This document shows positions 36,321-47,372 of a DNA stretch of 64,000 nucleotides, in pieces. Below the pieces are notes generated by a model. It was given only the letters and a program-made list of their open reading frames with translations. It was not told the origin of the DNA and ran no database searches. The number at the start of each line of letters is the position of its first letter. Within the stretch, counting starts at the first letter, position 1. The DNA is from Molothrus aeneus (lineage: Eukaryota; Chordata; Aves; Passeriformes; Icteridae), in assembly GCF_037042795.1 (NCBI RefSeq), contig NC_089659.1:20016001-20080000 (forward strand), given 5' to 3'. The position numbers were made by a program, and so were the translations under genes.

Positions 36321-37038
36321 GAGCCCGTTCTGCTAAACCCTTTCTGGACCTCAGTTCCGCATTGAATAACCTCCTAACAACCGTGTGTTAAGACACTTCC
36401 CTGCCTTTCATGCAAAAACCCCGCATTCACACTTCTGCTCTCTTCTAGCACCAAGATGTCATCACTTCACATTCTAACATCTCAGAGTTTGCTAACCACC
36501 TCCCTACTTCAACTTCTCTCTTTCTTCTCTTCTTACCTGTTTTTTTTGATTCAACACACTTCAGACAGTATGAACTGAATCTAACTAAATTACTTCCAAA
36601 AGTAAGCTTACAACTTTCTTTTACTAGGATTGTAGTAGCTGTTAAATACCTACTGGCTAGCTGTGGCTTACTGAGTCCAACATCTTTGATATATGAGCTA
36701 CTAGATATTTTTTATTCTTCCTTAGCCTTGAATTAAAATTTTATGAGGTACTCCATTTTCTGTATTTATGTATAAATGATAAATGACTTTTCTAACAAAG
36801 GTAAGCTTAAAGCTGGTACTTAGGCTAGTTTTAGCTTAACTCTTTTAATTTAACAATATCTTCTTTGGTCTGTTTTATATCATCTCCTTCTGTCCGTTTT
36901 TTTCATACACAAATTTTGCTACTTGTGTGTACCCCTCAATCTATAATATTTCAATAATCTAGGTAATTTTCTGATCTCTCTCTTTGAAGAGGGAGGGAGA
37001 ATGAATAAAATTCTTGCAATTTTCTCATGGTTGGTTTT

Positions 37039-37330
37039 CTAGCTACTTCTATTTATTAAGTGTCTAAGATATTTTACCACTGGGTAGTGAGTCTGAGTTC
37101 TTTTATTAACCTCCCTTAAATCTTGTACTAGTCTATAACTCCCATCAGACTTTATTGGGGGAATAGGGATATTATGAGGAGACATACAAGGTTCTAATGC
37201 CCCATCCTTTATTAGTCCTTCTATTACCGGCTTCAAACCTTCCCGTCCTTCTAAAGATACAGGATACTGATGTACACGTACGGGACAATCTTCTCTCTCA
37301 ATTGTAACCCTTATGGGGTTGATATTTAAT
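37039..37330 (-). pseudogene. pol: Reverse transcriptase fragment (gammaretrovirus-like)
   Basis: The minus strand encodes the start of an RT palm/fingers region, with EGLIKDGALEPCMSPHN and DGSYRLVQDLREVNKRTQ, characteristic of gammaretroviral and related polymerases. The frame ends at a stop near 37,040, right after the HYPVV segment. The catalytic YxDD region is absent, so this is a short 5' fragment of the domain. Confidence 0.85.
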
Positions 37331-37429
37331 CTTCCCCTATTTCCTTCCCCACCTCAAACTTCTTTGTTGTTTTTTTTTTCTTCATCCTCTTTTAAATAAT
37401 TTTAAAACTCTAGCTGTCATTTTCCTATT

Positions 37430-37745
37430 TTCTGATATAACTCCTATTCTTAATTGCACTTGTAAGACTCTTCCCAATAAATTGCTACCTGCCCCTGGGA
37501 CCAATAAGACATCTCCCATCCAAATTTTAGTTTCTTCCCTCAATTACTACATCTTTAATGACCAGAAATATAAAACTTTCTCTCTTTGCCCCTGTTACTT
37601 TCACTATATGTTTGCTCACACTATAACTTTTTGGAATATTTAACAGGCAGGTTCTCTCTGCCCCTGTGTCTAATACAAATTCCAATTCTTCTTCTTGGGG
37701 ACCCACTTTTAAAGTTATCACAGGCTCCAGATGGTATTTGTTCCC
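37430..37745 (-). pseudogene. pro: Retroviral aspartic protease remnant
   Basis: The minus-strand frame contains LEFVLDTGAERTCL, the active-site DTGA of retroviral proteases, after a short gag-pol junction-like region. A downstream segment near 37,480 reads LLVPGAGSNLLGR, like the C-terminal G-R/D motif. A stop or frame change near 37,390 separates it from RT. It lies upstream of RT on the same strand, the normal gag-pro-pol order. Confidence 0.8.
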
Positions 37746-37889
37746 CCCAGAAAATTAGAGCTTATGACCTCCCTATTCCTCCTCTGTGCCCATCTCTTTA
37801 AAGATTTTCAGATCTTCTGCTTACTTAGGACCATTTTCCTATTTCTCTTAAGTTTGTTTATCTATTTAGTTGCAGTTTCTTCTTTCCCC

Positions 37890-38400
37890 TCGAAAAGCTG
37901 TCCCTTAAAAACCTTTTTTTCCCCCTGCATTTCGCCTTTGATATGCTGTCGCATTTATTCCTTTGATTATGTAATTACAATAATTATTCATGTGTTTACT
38001 CCCCTCCTCGTTATTTTTACCCCACTCAGGAGGTACAGTTGCCATTTTGTCTTCTCTGGGGGTCCCCGTAGATTATCTTTTTTCCTAAGCTTTTATTTCA
38101 GCTGCTCTGATTAATTGCCTTTCTTCCTGAGAAAAATATTATTTTCATTACAGACCACATCTCTTCTGAAGTATAAATGTTTGGACCTAAAAATTGGTCT
38201 AATTGTTCAGCTATGCCTATGGGATCCTCCAAATATCCCTTTTATTTATTTCTTAAAATTTCAGACCTCAGACGAAGTCAAAGGAGCATTTACAAACCCT
38301 GGTCCGCCCCCTCCTATGGGAGCCTCCTTTAATGGAAATAGACTAATCCCTTTATCCCATTCTTTTTGGATTTTTATCTTCTATAGCTTTTCTCCCGTAT
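37890..38400 (-). pseudogene. gag: Gag capsid remnant (gammaretrovirus-like)
   Basis: Several minus-strand frames together show capsid-type sequence: FPLKEAP and PGFVNAPLTSSEV near 38,330-38,270, then GIAEQLDQFLGPNIYTSEEM near 38,215-38,155, followed by a spacer region (KMATVPPEWGKNNEEG) near 38,050. Frameshifts and stops break it. Matrix and leader sequences are not recognisable upstream. Confidence 0.75.
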
Positions 38401-38534
38401 TTTTAGGATGAATCAGGAGAGGACTTTCTTTTACCTGAACTTTTAGTGTTTCGATAAGGTGATTCCTTTAGAGAGTTCCCCTGAGCAGCCGGAGCTGTGG
38501 TTACCAAGGGAACGGAGCTCAGGGCGGGACGGCG

Positions 38535-38665
38535 GAACTCGGCACAGCTCAGGGTCTGAGTCCTCCAAAGGCGGGGTCTGCAGCCGGGATCGCCCGAGGG
38601 GATCGGCACAGCTCAGGGTCTCGGTCCTCCAAAGGCGGGGTCTGCAGCCGGGACCGCCCCAGGGG
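38535..38665 (+). repeat. Tandem duplication of a ~66-bp GC-rich unit
   Basis: TCGGCACAGCTCAGGGTCT followed by CCTCCAAAGGCGGGGTCTGC occurs twice (38,538 and 38,604) with few differences. It lies at the start of a ~700-bp GC-rich block (38,460-39,120) with no recognised gene. Confidence 0.85.
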
Positions 38666-38924
38666 CTGTTCCGGTGCAGACCGAGCTGCAGCGTGGATCG
38701 GCCCCACGTGGCTCACGGCGGCTGATCCGGCAGAGACAAAGCCGGGACTGACCCCGGCTGCAGCGGCGGGAGCCGAGCAGAGTCAGGGCAGCCGGGGATG
38801 GGACAGACGGGAGCCCCCCTCGGTGCGGTCAGCGCGGTAAGCACGGTGCACACGGCAGGACGGACCCCCCGCCCCTTCCGCCGGCACGGCCAGCGGAGCG
38901 GCCGCGGGCTAGGCGGCCGGGACC

Positions 38925-39050
38925 GGGACAGACGGACCGGGACAGACGGACCGGGACAGGCGGACCGGGACAGACGGACCGGGACAGACGGACCGGGACA
39001 GACGGACCGGGACAGACGGACCGGGACAGACGGACCGGGACAGACGGACT
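38925..39050 (+). repeat. 14-bp minisatellite (GACCGGGACAGACG)
   Basis: About nine nearly perfect copies of GACCGGGACAGACG, one with AGGCG. It is CpG-dense and open in all frames, so predicted proteins over it are artefacts. Confidence 0.95.
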
Positions 39051-39589
39051 GTGCCGGAGCCGGCACAGGGGCTGGGGCAGCCGCGAACGAGTGGAGGAAC
39101 AAACAGGAATGGATGAGGTAATATTTCGTTCCCAGCCTTATACTTTCACCGTTTTTCTTTTATTGCCTTTAAAAATGTTATTTTCTTACAATCTCCCTCC
39201 TGCCCAGCATGTGGTATATCCTTTTTTTTTTCCTGGATTAAACGGTTTTTACAAATAAATCCAGAGTTTACCAAAGCAAACTTCTGCTTGGATACTTTGA
39301 AATGGTCGACAAGTTAACTCACGACCTTCTCATGTTGTTTTTCTCACCACCCTTTTATTTATCCTTTGGCAAATTATACATCTTTCAGTTCCTTGTTTTT
39401 CTACTCCAAAAATCGCAATGCATCCATAGTTCCTTAAAAAAAAATGATCACACAAAGCCTGAGTATCCCACTGGGCGTTTTGATACATGTCCTCTGCTAT
39501 TCCCTAGTAAGCATTTTATTATATGTCTTCCATCAAGATGTTTCTATTTCCCCCATTTATCTTTTTCGCCACCTATCTTGTTTTAATTT

Positions 39590-39921
39590 GCCTTTTTTTT
39601 TGCTTCCCTAAACTTTGGAATTTCCAATTTTTCCTCATTTGGAGTTAATATTAACTCTTTCAGCTCCATTTTCTGCTGCATCCTTAGCTTCCTGATCTGC
39701 CAAATTATTTCCAGGGTCTTTACCCTGCAAATGCCAACCTTTTGATCCAACACAAAAGAATTTCGAAAAGGAACTGTTCCCAAACAGCTCCAGAGTCCCC
39801 CCAGTGTTTGGGACAGATTTCTGACCCAAAAAGAGACACTAAACGCTGAAAATTCATCAGCATTAATCCCAAATTAGAAAACTCACAAAAATCTTTTGAT
39901 AATTTTCAACTAACAGACTAG
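39590..39921 (-). pseudogene. pol: RNase H fragment plus ~200-bp direct repeat copy 2
   Basis: On the minus strand, GWHLQGKDPGNNLADQEAKD near 39,750-39,690 matches the end of a retroviral RNase H domain (a GNxxAD motif with the following A/K-rich helix). Bases 39,724-39,921 are the second copy of the repeat seen at 32,952-33,155. This pol piece lies upstream of gag on the minus strand, out of normal order, so the region is rearranged or contains two elements. Confidence 0.65.
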
Positions 39922-40010
39922 GATGAAGTCAGAGGCCAGATTTGCAAAGAAGAAAGTCTAAATCCTCTAGCTATGCCTGTGCCATTCAGCGAGCAAGCCG
40001 CTTGTCCTAG

Positions 40011-41384
40011 AACACGGGTGGCTATCCCACCTCATTAGATAAAAGAATTGCGAAAAGCAATAAGGGATGTGGTATCTGCTCCCCATATTTTAAGCAACTG
40101 CTGAAAAGGATAGTCCTGGAAGGACGTACACTCACACCAAATGACTGTAAAAATCTTGCTAGTATAATTCTCACAGACTCACAATATATGCTATGGGAAC
40201 TCAAATGGAAAAGACTGCTTACAGGGGTACTAGCCACTTATAGACAAAATACCGATGCAGACCTTCGTACCCTTGTCATGTCTAAGCTGACTGGTGACCC
40301 TCCTGATGATCAGAGTGATAATCGAGTGAATTTACCCAAAACAGCGTTAGATGACATTAAAAAGATGGCTCGCAGAGTCTTTTTGCAAATTCAGCCTGCA
40401 AGAAGTTTTGAAAAAGCCTATAATATGATTAGGCAAGACTTGTCTGAACCATTTACCACATTTGTGGGGCGGGTAACGCAAGGAGCAGAAAGACAATACG
40501 GCGATGATATAGCTTGCCCAATAATGATACGGGACATTATTGAAAATAATGGCAATGCAGAATGTAAAAGAGTTATCAAAGCCCTAGGAAAAGAAAAACC
40601 CACAGTGCCTGAAATGATAGATGCCTGTAACAAAATTGGGAGTCCACAGCAAGTGGCAATTATCCAGGCAAATGAACTTGGAAAAACTCTAGGAGAAAAA
40701 ATTGAAAGGGCTCTTACAGCTCAAACAGCGCAAGCAGTCGCACAGGCAGCACAAACAGAAGCTTTACCTGTAAATCAACCAAAGACGAATGTCTGGGTTG
40801 CTTTAGCCAGGTCTGCAGGCTCCGATACCATCTGTCTATCTGACACAAGCCCTGACAAACCTTTTTCAACCTGTCTAGTTGGAGTACCTTTCCCAAAGGG
40901 TCTTGATAATGTTACTCCTGATAAATGTTGGCCATATGATGATCATCACGTATCTCCAACTCCCAGCCGGAAACACCAAACTTATATTGATAATTCTAAA
41001 GCTGATAAATCTGACCTTCAAGAGCTAGAAATCCTAGGCTCATTAACTATGGATACCTGTTACTTCTTTCATTTCTTAGGAGAAGACGGCCCTCATTTAA
41101 AGGTTACCCCATATCACCCAGCTTATAGCAATATGACTTCTCATCTCCGTCCGTCCCGACCGTGCTACCCCCCGATGCTCCTACAGGTAGAAACTCACTC
41201 ACTAGCAGGAAGAATCCTTCCAATGCATTTTTTCTATTTTTATCCTCTGAGTGTCCAACTTCTTTTGCTAAATTTCTACAGATTTGAGCTCAAATTACCA
41301 TTTCTGACCAGTGCAGAGACAAATGATGAAACATTCCTGAGTTATTCTTACTCTTCATCTTATGGAAGTAGCAGCCAGCACTAA
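40011..41384 (+). pseudogene. gag: Class II retroviral capsid-like frame fused to env-like frame
   Basis: One frame is open from after a TAG at 40,008 to TAA at 41,382-41,384; the first ATG is at 40,188. The first ~200 codons are capsid-like, with TPNDCKNLASIILTDSQYML upstream of the ATG and EPFTTFVGRVTQGAE marking the major homology region. About 205 codons past the ATG the sequence changes in frame to NVWVALARSAGSDT and PFSTCLVGVPFP, which resemble the start of an alpharetroviral surface glycoprotein. Nucleocapsid, protease and polymerase are all missing between them. The last ~100 codons look like non-retroviral read-through. A defective element joined by a large deletion is the simplest reading. 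Confidence 0.65.
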
Positions 41385-42300
41385 ATTTGCATGATCTAAC
41401 CAAAGTAGACATTTCACAGAAAAGCACTTTCTATAGCAATATTGAAAAACTATAGATTGAGGTAAAACCATCAAGTTTCTGCCCTCACTGGTGCAAAGTC
41501 ACATGTTGTTTGAAGAGCATCCCACTGAATTTTCTAAAGATGTGTGAATGTGTCATCTGGACCACAGGAGATAAAGCAGGGTTAAAACACTGAGCAAAAC
41601 TGCAGTTAACAAACACAAGGTTCATCAACCTTGCAATAGAAGCTTGCAGAAACCTTTCAAGGCTCATCCAATAAAGCCCCCTGGCACTTTGTTCTTCCCC
41701 CTCCTCCCAAATCTCCATCCGTCCGAGCCAGCATCAGCAGGAAATTTTGCACGGAAGCTTACCAGATAAAATAGCTATATCATCTGCCATTAGTTTTAGA
41801 GAGTTCTTCAAAAATAGGTTAAAAATTATTTTATCTATTATTTTTTAGCTGTGTCCTAAGTTAGGGATGGGCCGAGTCTCGTGTCTTTGTCTCACAGAAA
41901 GGTGGTTCACATGTCCTTTAATATCATATGTGCAAATATTTCCAATCTGCATTCTGCCTTATCAGAAGGCTAATTAATTGCTTTATTATACTATATTACA
42001 TTACAACTAAACCGAATCTGCCAAGTAGTCAACCCTGCACACAACTCATGACTGTCACCCAACAGTCCCGACACGCACACACACTTGGCCCTGACAGGCC
42101 AAGGAAACAAAACACCATCACTTTGGGTAAACAATCTCCACGCTGCATTCTACTTCGGCACAAACACAGGCACAGTAAATGAGATAAGAATTGATTTTAC
42201 TTCCTCTGAGGTTCAGAGAACGTGAATCCCAGAAATATTCTTGGGGAGAATTGTGCCTTGCTTTTCTCTGTGAAGAGAAATGCGGTGACAGGTGCACCCT
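41385..42300. other. Low-complexity flank with no recognised gene
   Basis: A/T-rich sequence following the class II element. Part of it may be an LTR, but I could not identify clear LTR boundaries or signals. Confidence 0.35.
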
Positions 42301-42311
42301 CGCCTCCAGGG

Positions 42312-42380
42312 CAAAGAATCACGGAATGGTTTGGGTGGGAAGGGACCTTGAGGTTTATCTTTGATTTATCCAACACTTCA
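42312..42380 (-). mobile_element. CR1-type LINE 3' end fragment
   Basis: The plus strand reads AATCACGGAATGGTTTGGGT followed by GGGAAGGGACCTTGAGG, the reverse complement of the typical CR1 3' end of birds. Only this short segment is recognisable, a common 5'-truncated CR1 state. It supports an avian source. Confidence 0.8.
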
Positions 42381-43200
42381 ACAGGCAAGAGGGGGCTCAT
42401 CCGCTTCAGAGCTGCTTGCTTTTCTCACACCTTTCACGAGCAAAGCCTGAAGCAAACCCTCCCAAGTTGCCCTATCGACCAGGGGACCCCTCAGCACTCA
42501 GTGACACTGCCAGCAAAACCTCAGACTTTTACTCACACAGGGACGAGGCCGTGCACTCGGTCGTAACCCAGATTCTCTTTTTCCAGCAGTAGCCTCGAAC
42601 TTCCTTTGTTCTCTCTGCAGGCCTTTTTGCAAGCACACCGATTAACAGACTACAGAAGTTTCACCAGCAGACTTCAGCTAAATCCAAAATTGGTTTCTAG
42701 TCCAAGTAAAATTTCCAACCCCCTGTCTCACCTGCGATGTTTGGAATTTTAGGAGGCGGCAGCCCACTCGAGATCAAAGGTCCTGGGCAGGGTGCCGGCC
42801 CATGGACACAAATGCCATCCCTTTTCCAAGGGAAACAAAACTCATCACCCCAGTTTCCTTACATCAGTTTGCCGAAGACGTTCGGCACTCCCAGGTCACT
42901 CAGAGTTTTCGTTGGCCGCAGACTCGGTCTCAGAGTTACGGAGTTACGCTTCCTCCTAACACTCACCTCCCCACCTCAGCCCCCTGCTGCTGCGTCCCCT
43001 TCTCCGCCCCTAACCCTACTCTATTTTCCAGCCCGCCCTTGCTCCATCCCTCACTCCGCCCTTAACCCGTCCCACCACACCTCCCGCTCCATCCGTTACT
43101 TCACCCACCGCCCACCCGTGAGTCCCCTCCAGCAGCACGCAGGAGCCCGAACCCTCGGAGGACGGCGCAGCTCTCGCATCAGGACAACACCCAGGCGAGA
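42381..43200. other. Intergenic stretch, no gene recognised
   Basis: Mixed sequence with open frames up to 186 codons on the plus strand, but no recognised domain and no convincing splice pattern. From ~42,960 it becomes C-rich. Confidence 0.35.
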
Positions 43201-45065
43201 CAGGCAGGGACAACGTCTGTGGGCTGCAGGGTGTCACAAGGGGCTGCGGGCTGAGGGGAGGGGGCTGGAGGGTGACACAGAGGATGGGGGGAGCTGAGAG
43301 GCAGAAGGGGGCTTTAGGAGCAACTGGGGGGCTCCAGGGTGGCACAGAGATGCTGGGAGTGGGGAACTTGAGGGTGACAAGAAAAGGGTGAGGGGGAGCA
43401 GATGCCTTGAGGGGCAAAGTGGGGGCTGCTTGAGCGTGACAGGTGAAGCAGCCCTCACACCACCCCTAACCAGGTGGAGAGTGCACGGTGGAGGCCAGGG
43501 GGCCAAGGGACAATGTCAGAGGTCTCGGGGTGGCACGCAGACATTGCGGGCTGAGGGGCAAGGAGGGGGAGGCTTGACAGACGGAGAGCTCACACCGAGG
43601 GTTAGGGGTACAAAGGACACATGGTACCAGGTAGGGTTAGGGTACAGGTGCAGCAGCCCTCAACCCAACCCCAAGGTCACCCTAAAGAGCACCCCTAGGA
43701 CCCCAGTTTTCCCCAACAGCAGCACAAGGCAATAACCCCAATGCTGGGACAGCCCCAGAAGTCTCCCAGCAGCTGCAGGCAGCAACCCTAATAAAAAGGT
43801 AGCAATGATGTTTGTGGTCTAGAGAGTGACAGGTAGGAGTTGGGGGCTGAGCAGTTTTTTAGGGTTTTTTTTAGGGTTTTTCTCATGGCTTTCAAAGGAT
43901 ATTTTAGGGCTTTTTTGGAGGAGTTTTCCAGGAAATTTCTGGGAACATTTAGGATACTTTTAGGGCTTTTTCAGGGCTTTTAAAAGATTTTGTTAGGGTA
44001 TTTTAAGGGCTTTCTTAGTACTTTTAAGAATTGTTTGGGGGGGGGCTTTGTGTGTTCTTGGGGCTTTTTTAGGACTATTGAGGGGATGTGGAGGACTTTT
44101 TAGGGCTTGGGTATTTTTAGGGTTTTTGAGGGAATTTTTAGGCTTTTTTAGGGTCTTATCAGGGCATTTTAAGGATTTTTGGGGTACTTTTAGAGCTCTT
44201 TTTGGACTATTTAGGGTATATTTACGGATTTTTAAAGGTTCTTTGGGGATTTTTAGGGGTTTTTTAAAAGTAGGGTATTTCCAGTGTATTCTAACAGCAT
44301 TCTGAGGCTGTTTTTAGGTTTTCATGGGGTTTTTAGGAAATTTTGAAGATTTGGAGTTTTTCAGGGAATTTTTAGGTTTTTTTAGGGTTTTTCATGGCAC
44401 AACACATGGAGGCTGAGGGGCAGCTTGAGGGGCACTGTGGGGGCTTGAGGGTGACAGAGGCTGGGAGCTGAGGGAGGAACAGGGAGAGGGGACAGCGGGT
44501 GACACACAGAGATGCTGAGGGTGGCAGGGGCAGCTGTAGGGTGACACAGAGAAGCTGGGGGCTGAGGGGCAAAGGAGAGGGGTCAAGGGTGACACACAGG
44601 AGCTGAGGGCTGGGGGGCAGAGGGACCGGTTGAGGGGTAAAGGGAGAGGGCTTGAGGGCAGGACAGTCCAGTGGAGATCAGGGGTACAGGGTACAGCTGT
44701 ACCACCCCTCACCGCAGCCCTAACCTCAGCCTAAGCAGCCCCCCTAAAAACAGCCTTTTCCCCCAACAGCAGCACAACGCAGCAACCCTAACAGCGTGAC
44801 CAGACAGCAACCCTCACACAGCAGCACAATGACAGAACCCTCAGAGGACAACAGACCCACTGCAGTAAGGTAGGGACGACATCTGTGGGCTAGACAGCAA
44901 GAGGTAGAGCTCGGAGACTGAGCATGTCTTTGTGAGGCTTTTATTCCAGGACTTTTAAAGGTATTTAGGAGATTTTGGAAGGGACTTTTCTGGGACTACT
45001 TAGGGTATTGTTGGGGCTTTTTCAAAGCCATTTTATGAGTCTTTAGCATATTTGGAAGATTACGG
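43200..45065. repeat. Tandem modules: G-rich minisatellite plus TTTTAGGG segment
   Basis: A three-part module occurs twice. First is a G-rich minisatellite with GCTGAGGGGCA and GAGGGTGACA words (43,210-43,600 and 44,400-44,690). Second is a C-rich linker with CCCCAACAGCAGCACAA (43,640-43,740 and 44,690-44,800). Third is a TTTTAGGG-rich stretch (43,780-44,395 and 44,930-45,060). The T-rich part also resembles 31,854-32,078. Short TTAGGG words (43,635, 45,218) run in the same orientation as the telomere. Confidence 0.7.
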
Positions 45066-45249
45066 TCAGGGTCACATGAAACACCCTTTGAAAAGGCAGA
45101 GTTTTAGGACTGCAGTGGAATGCTCGAGCAAGGGGCCAGCGGCGGCACAGCGGGTCGGGTCCCACGCTGCCAGTCCGAAGGTTGTAAGTTTTAGGCCCAG
45201 CTAAGTGTTTGTGGTTAGGGTTAGATGCTCTCAGCTATGGTCTGGGAGA

Positions 45250-45545
45250 ACTTCCGCACAGAAAAACTCACCCCCCGCATCTCCCGACGCCAGTTCACAG
45301 GAGGTGCTCGGCAGTGCCAGGGCTGCCCGAGTTCTCGGCGGGGGCAGCTTTGCTCCCGGAGAAATCCTGCGCCGGCCCTCTTCCCCGTAAAGCCAAACTC
45401 ACCCCCGCTGCGCGTCGACGTCCGTTCGCAGGAGGCACGCGGCACTCCAAGGGCGGCAAGAGTTCTCGGCGTCGGCAGCCGCGGTCCGTGAGAAATCGTT
45501 CCCTGCGGTTTTGGAGGCCGAATCGCAGTTTCGGCCACGGGCACA
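45250..45545 (+). repeat. Tandem duplication of a ~140-bp CpG-rich unit
   Basis: AACTCACCCCC, a CGACG.C..TTC.CAGGAGG stretch and GAGTTCTCGGCG recur in the same order at ~45,265-45,370 and ~45,405-45,500. Open frames occur on both strands, with nothing recognised. Confidence 0.75.
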
Positions 45546-45559
45546 CAGAGAGGAAAGAT

Positions 45560-46990
45560 GGTTAATTTCCTTGGAAAGGAAAGTCTGGCAGTCCATGGTT
45601 TAAGGGGCAGACGAAGGGCTGTGCAGGGGAAGGAACTCCTCACAGAACCTTTCTTCACCTCAAGCCCCACTCCAAGGTCTAGCAGCCCCCCGTGTGACCA
45701 GCTGCTTTCAGAGGGTTACCCAGGCACACCCACACAGGGAGCCGCTAGTCCAGAGGGGCTAACAGGGGCATCCCAAGGGTCCCTCCAGGAACTACGGTCG
45801 GAGCATCCAGCACGGACTAGGGAGCAGCCGGACCCACCCGGGCACGGAGCAACACTTTGAGAAAACGCCAAGGGAAGAGCCGTTTTGCCATGGGGCAGCA
45901 TCTGAGCGGGCCAGGCAGCACGTGGGGTTCCAGGAGAGGGCTTTCAACTTTCCCCTTTTACTGTGCCAGTCCCTCCCCAGAGCCCCCAGACCCTCCACAG
46001 CACTCCCAGAAAAGAGAGGGGTTATTAGGAGAAAAAGGGTTTAGAAAAAAGGGAAAAAGCTTCCTTTTCCTTTATTTTTTGTGTTCAAACTGGGAGGGAC
46101 TCTGCTTCCCCTGCAATTTTAGTGGTCTCAGTTGAAAGAATCCCTGCCTTTTCTATGCTGTTAGGGGTGTTAATTGACAGGGAGTCCTCATTTTCTATTA
46201 TTTTCCAGTTTAAGTAGAAGGGGAAAATCTTGGAAATGTTTCTTATGGATTTGAATTAAGGGCAGCCACCCCCTTTTTGTTGTCCTGAGGCCTAAATTGA
46301 GGGAGAAGCCCAGCTACCTCTCCATAAGAGTTTGAACTGAGGGAAAAATCCCTCTTTTTTTCATCACTGGAGAGATATAAAGTGAGGAAAATCCCTCTTT
46401 TCCCAGTATTAAGGAGAATAAATTAAAGGGCAGAAACTATTTATTTGCTATTGTATTCGTTTCAGTAGAGGTAACTGCCCCATTGCCTCTGTTTAAGGGG
46501 TTCACTGGAAGGAAGCTCTGCCTTTTTCAGCATTTTAAGGGTTTAAAACTGCATTTCAGGGCCCTTCTTTCTGTGCCATAGGACCAAGTATCTCAGAGCA
46601 GCGTGAGCCTGGCACCTGGCATGCACTTAACCCTTACACTGCCTGGGAAGCTTTTATTTATCTTATTTTTACTTACAATGTTGATAGACCTAATTAGAGG
46701 TCCCAAGGAGACTTAGACTATTCCTATCATAAGCATTCTTTTCCACCCAGCATAGTCACACATGAAGTACTACTTAGTAGCCACTAAGGAATAATTATGT
46801 AAGTTAACAGCAAATCACCCAATTTATCTAGATATGCTGCCTAAACAGAAACTTTTATTTCTTACCAGTCTTCTGCCCATTAACTCCAAGCAGTAGTTGC
46901 AAAAAAAGAAAGTGCTGTTATTTTTCAGAAGAGTTTTCTTCTATAACAAGCCCTTTACTCCCCTTGAACTCGAGTCAGAGGAGCCAAACA
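45560..46990. other. Intergenic stretch with degenerate short repeats
   Basis: Around 46,200-46,460 a loose ~60-bp motif (GAGGGAAAAATCCCTC, GAGGAAAATCCCTC) repeats about four times. No gene is recognised. Confidence 0.4.
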
Positions 46991-47029
46991 GCAGCAGCTG
47001 CTCTGAGGGTTTTTATACCCGGTGGGATT

Positions 47030-47120
47030 CGCCCCCTCCCTTTTCCCGGGTGCCACGGGAACGAGAGGCGGGCACCATCAGGGGTATATTAACTCCAGCC
47101 TTTGCTCAGGGCCTTCATTC
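47030..47120 (+). promoter_or_regulatory. Candidate promoter of the right-hand macrosatellite gene
   Basis: A GC-box-like CGCCCCCTCCC at ~47,030 is followed by TATATTAA at 47,085 and, about 30 bp downstream, CCTTCATTCC, a plausible initiator near 47,115. The region sits just upstream of the first exon-like segment and has no counterpart in the left array, whose 5' end is outside the window. Confidence 0.4.
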
Positions 47121-47205
47121 CCCCTCTGGGATGTGCTGGGATAAGAGCTCTCCTCTCATTTCAATGAAGAAGCTCTTTCAGCTTATCACAGCTTGTTTTC
47201 AGCAG
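47115..47205 (+). other. Candidate first exon
   Basis: From the predicted start site to a CAG|GTGTTT donor at 47,206. An ATG at 47,164 reads MKKLFQLITACFQQ in phase 0 at the donor. Joined to the next exon it stays open for 35 codons and stops 14 nt before that exon's donor, which would make a ~49-residue product. Alternatively the first ATG is non-coding and translation starts at 47,470. Confidence 0.3.
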
Positions 47206-47372
47206 GTGTTTCTGGGTATCTAAAGCAACAGAGGCTTTGAAGATACTGTGAAGAAAACAGCATAGAATACAGGGCGTATTTAAGTTCACAATTTTGGGTT
47301 TTGTGTTTAGGGGTGGTAAAGTGCATTTGTAATTTCTGGTTTTGTTCTTATATTGTTTTGTATTTTTTTTAG

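Noticed and set aside
38713..39121. Repetitive 107- and 129-codon frames
   Set aside because: They translate a 14-bp minisatellite. Both strands are open for the same reason.
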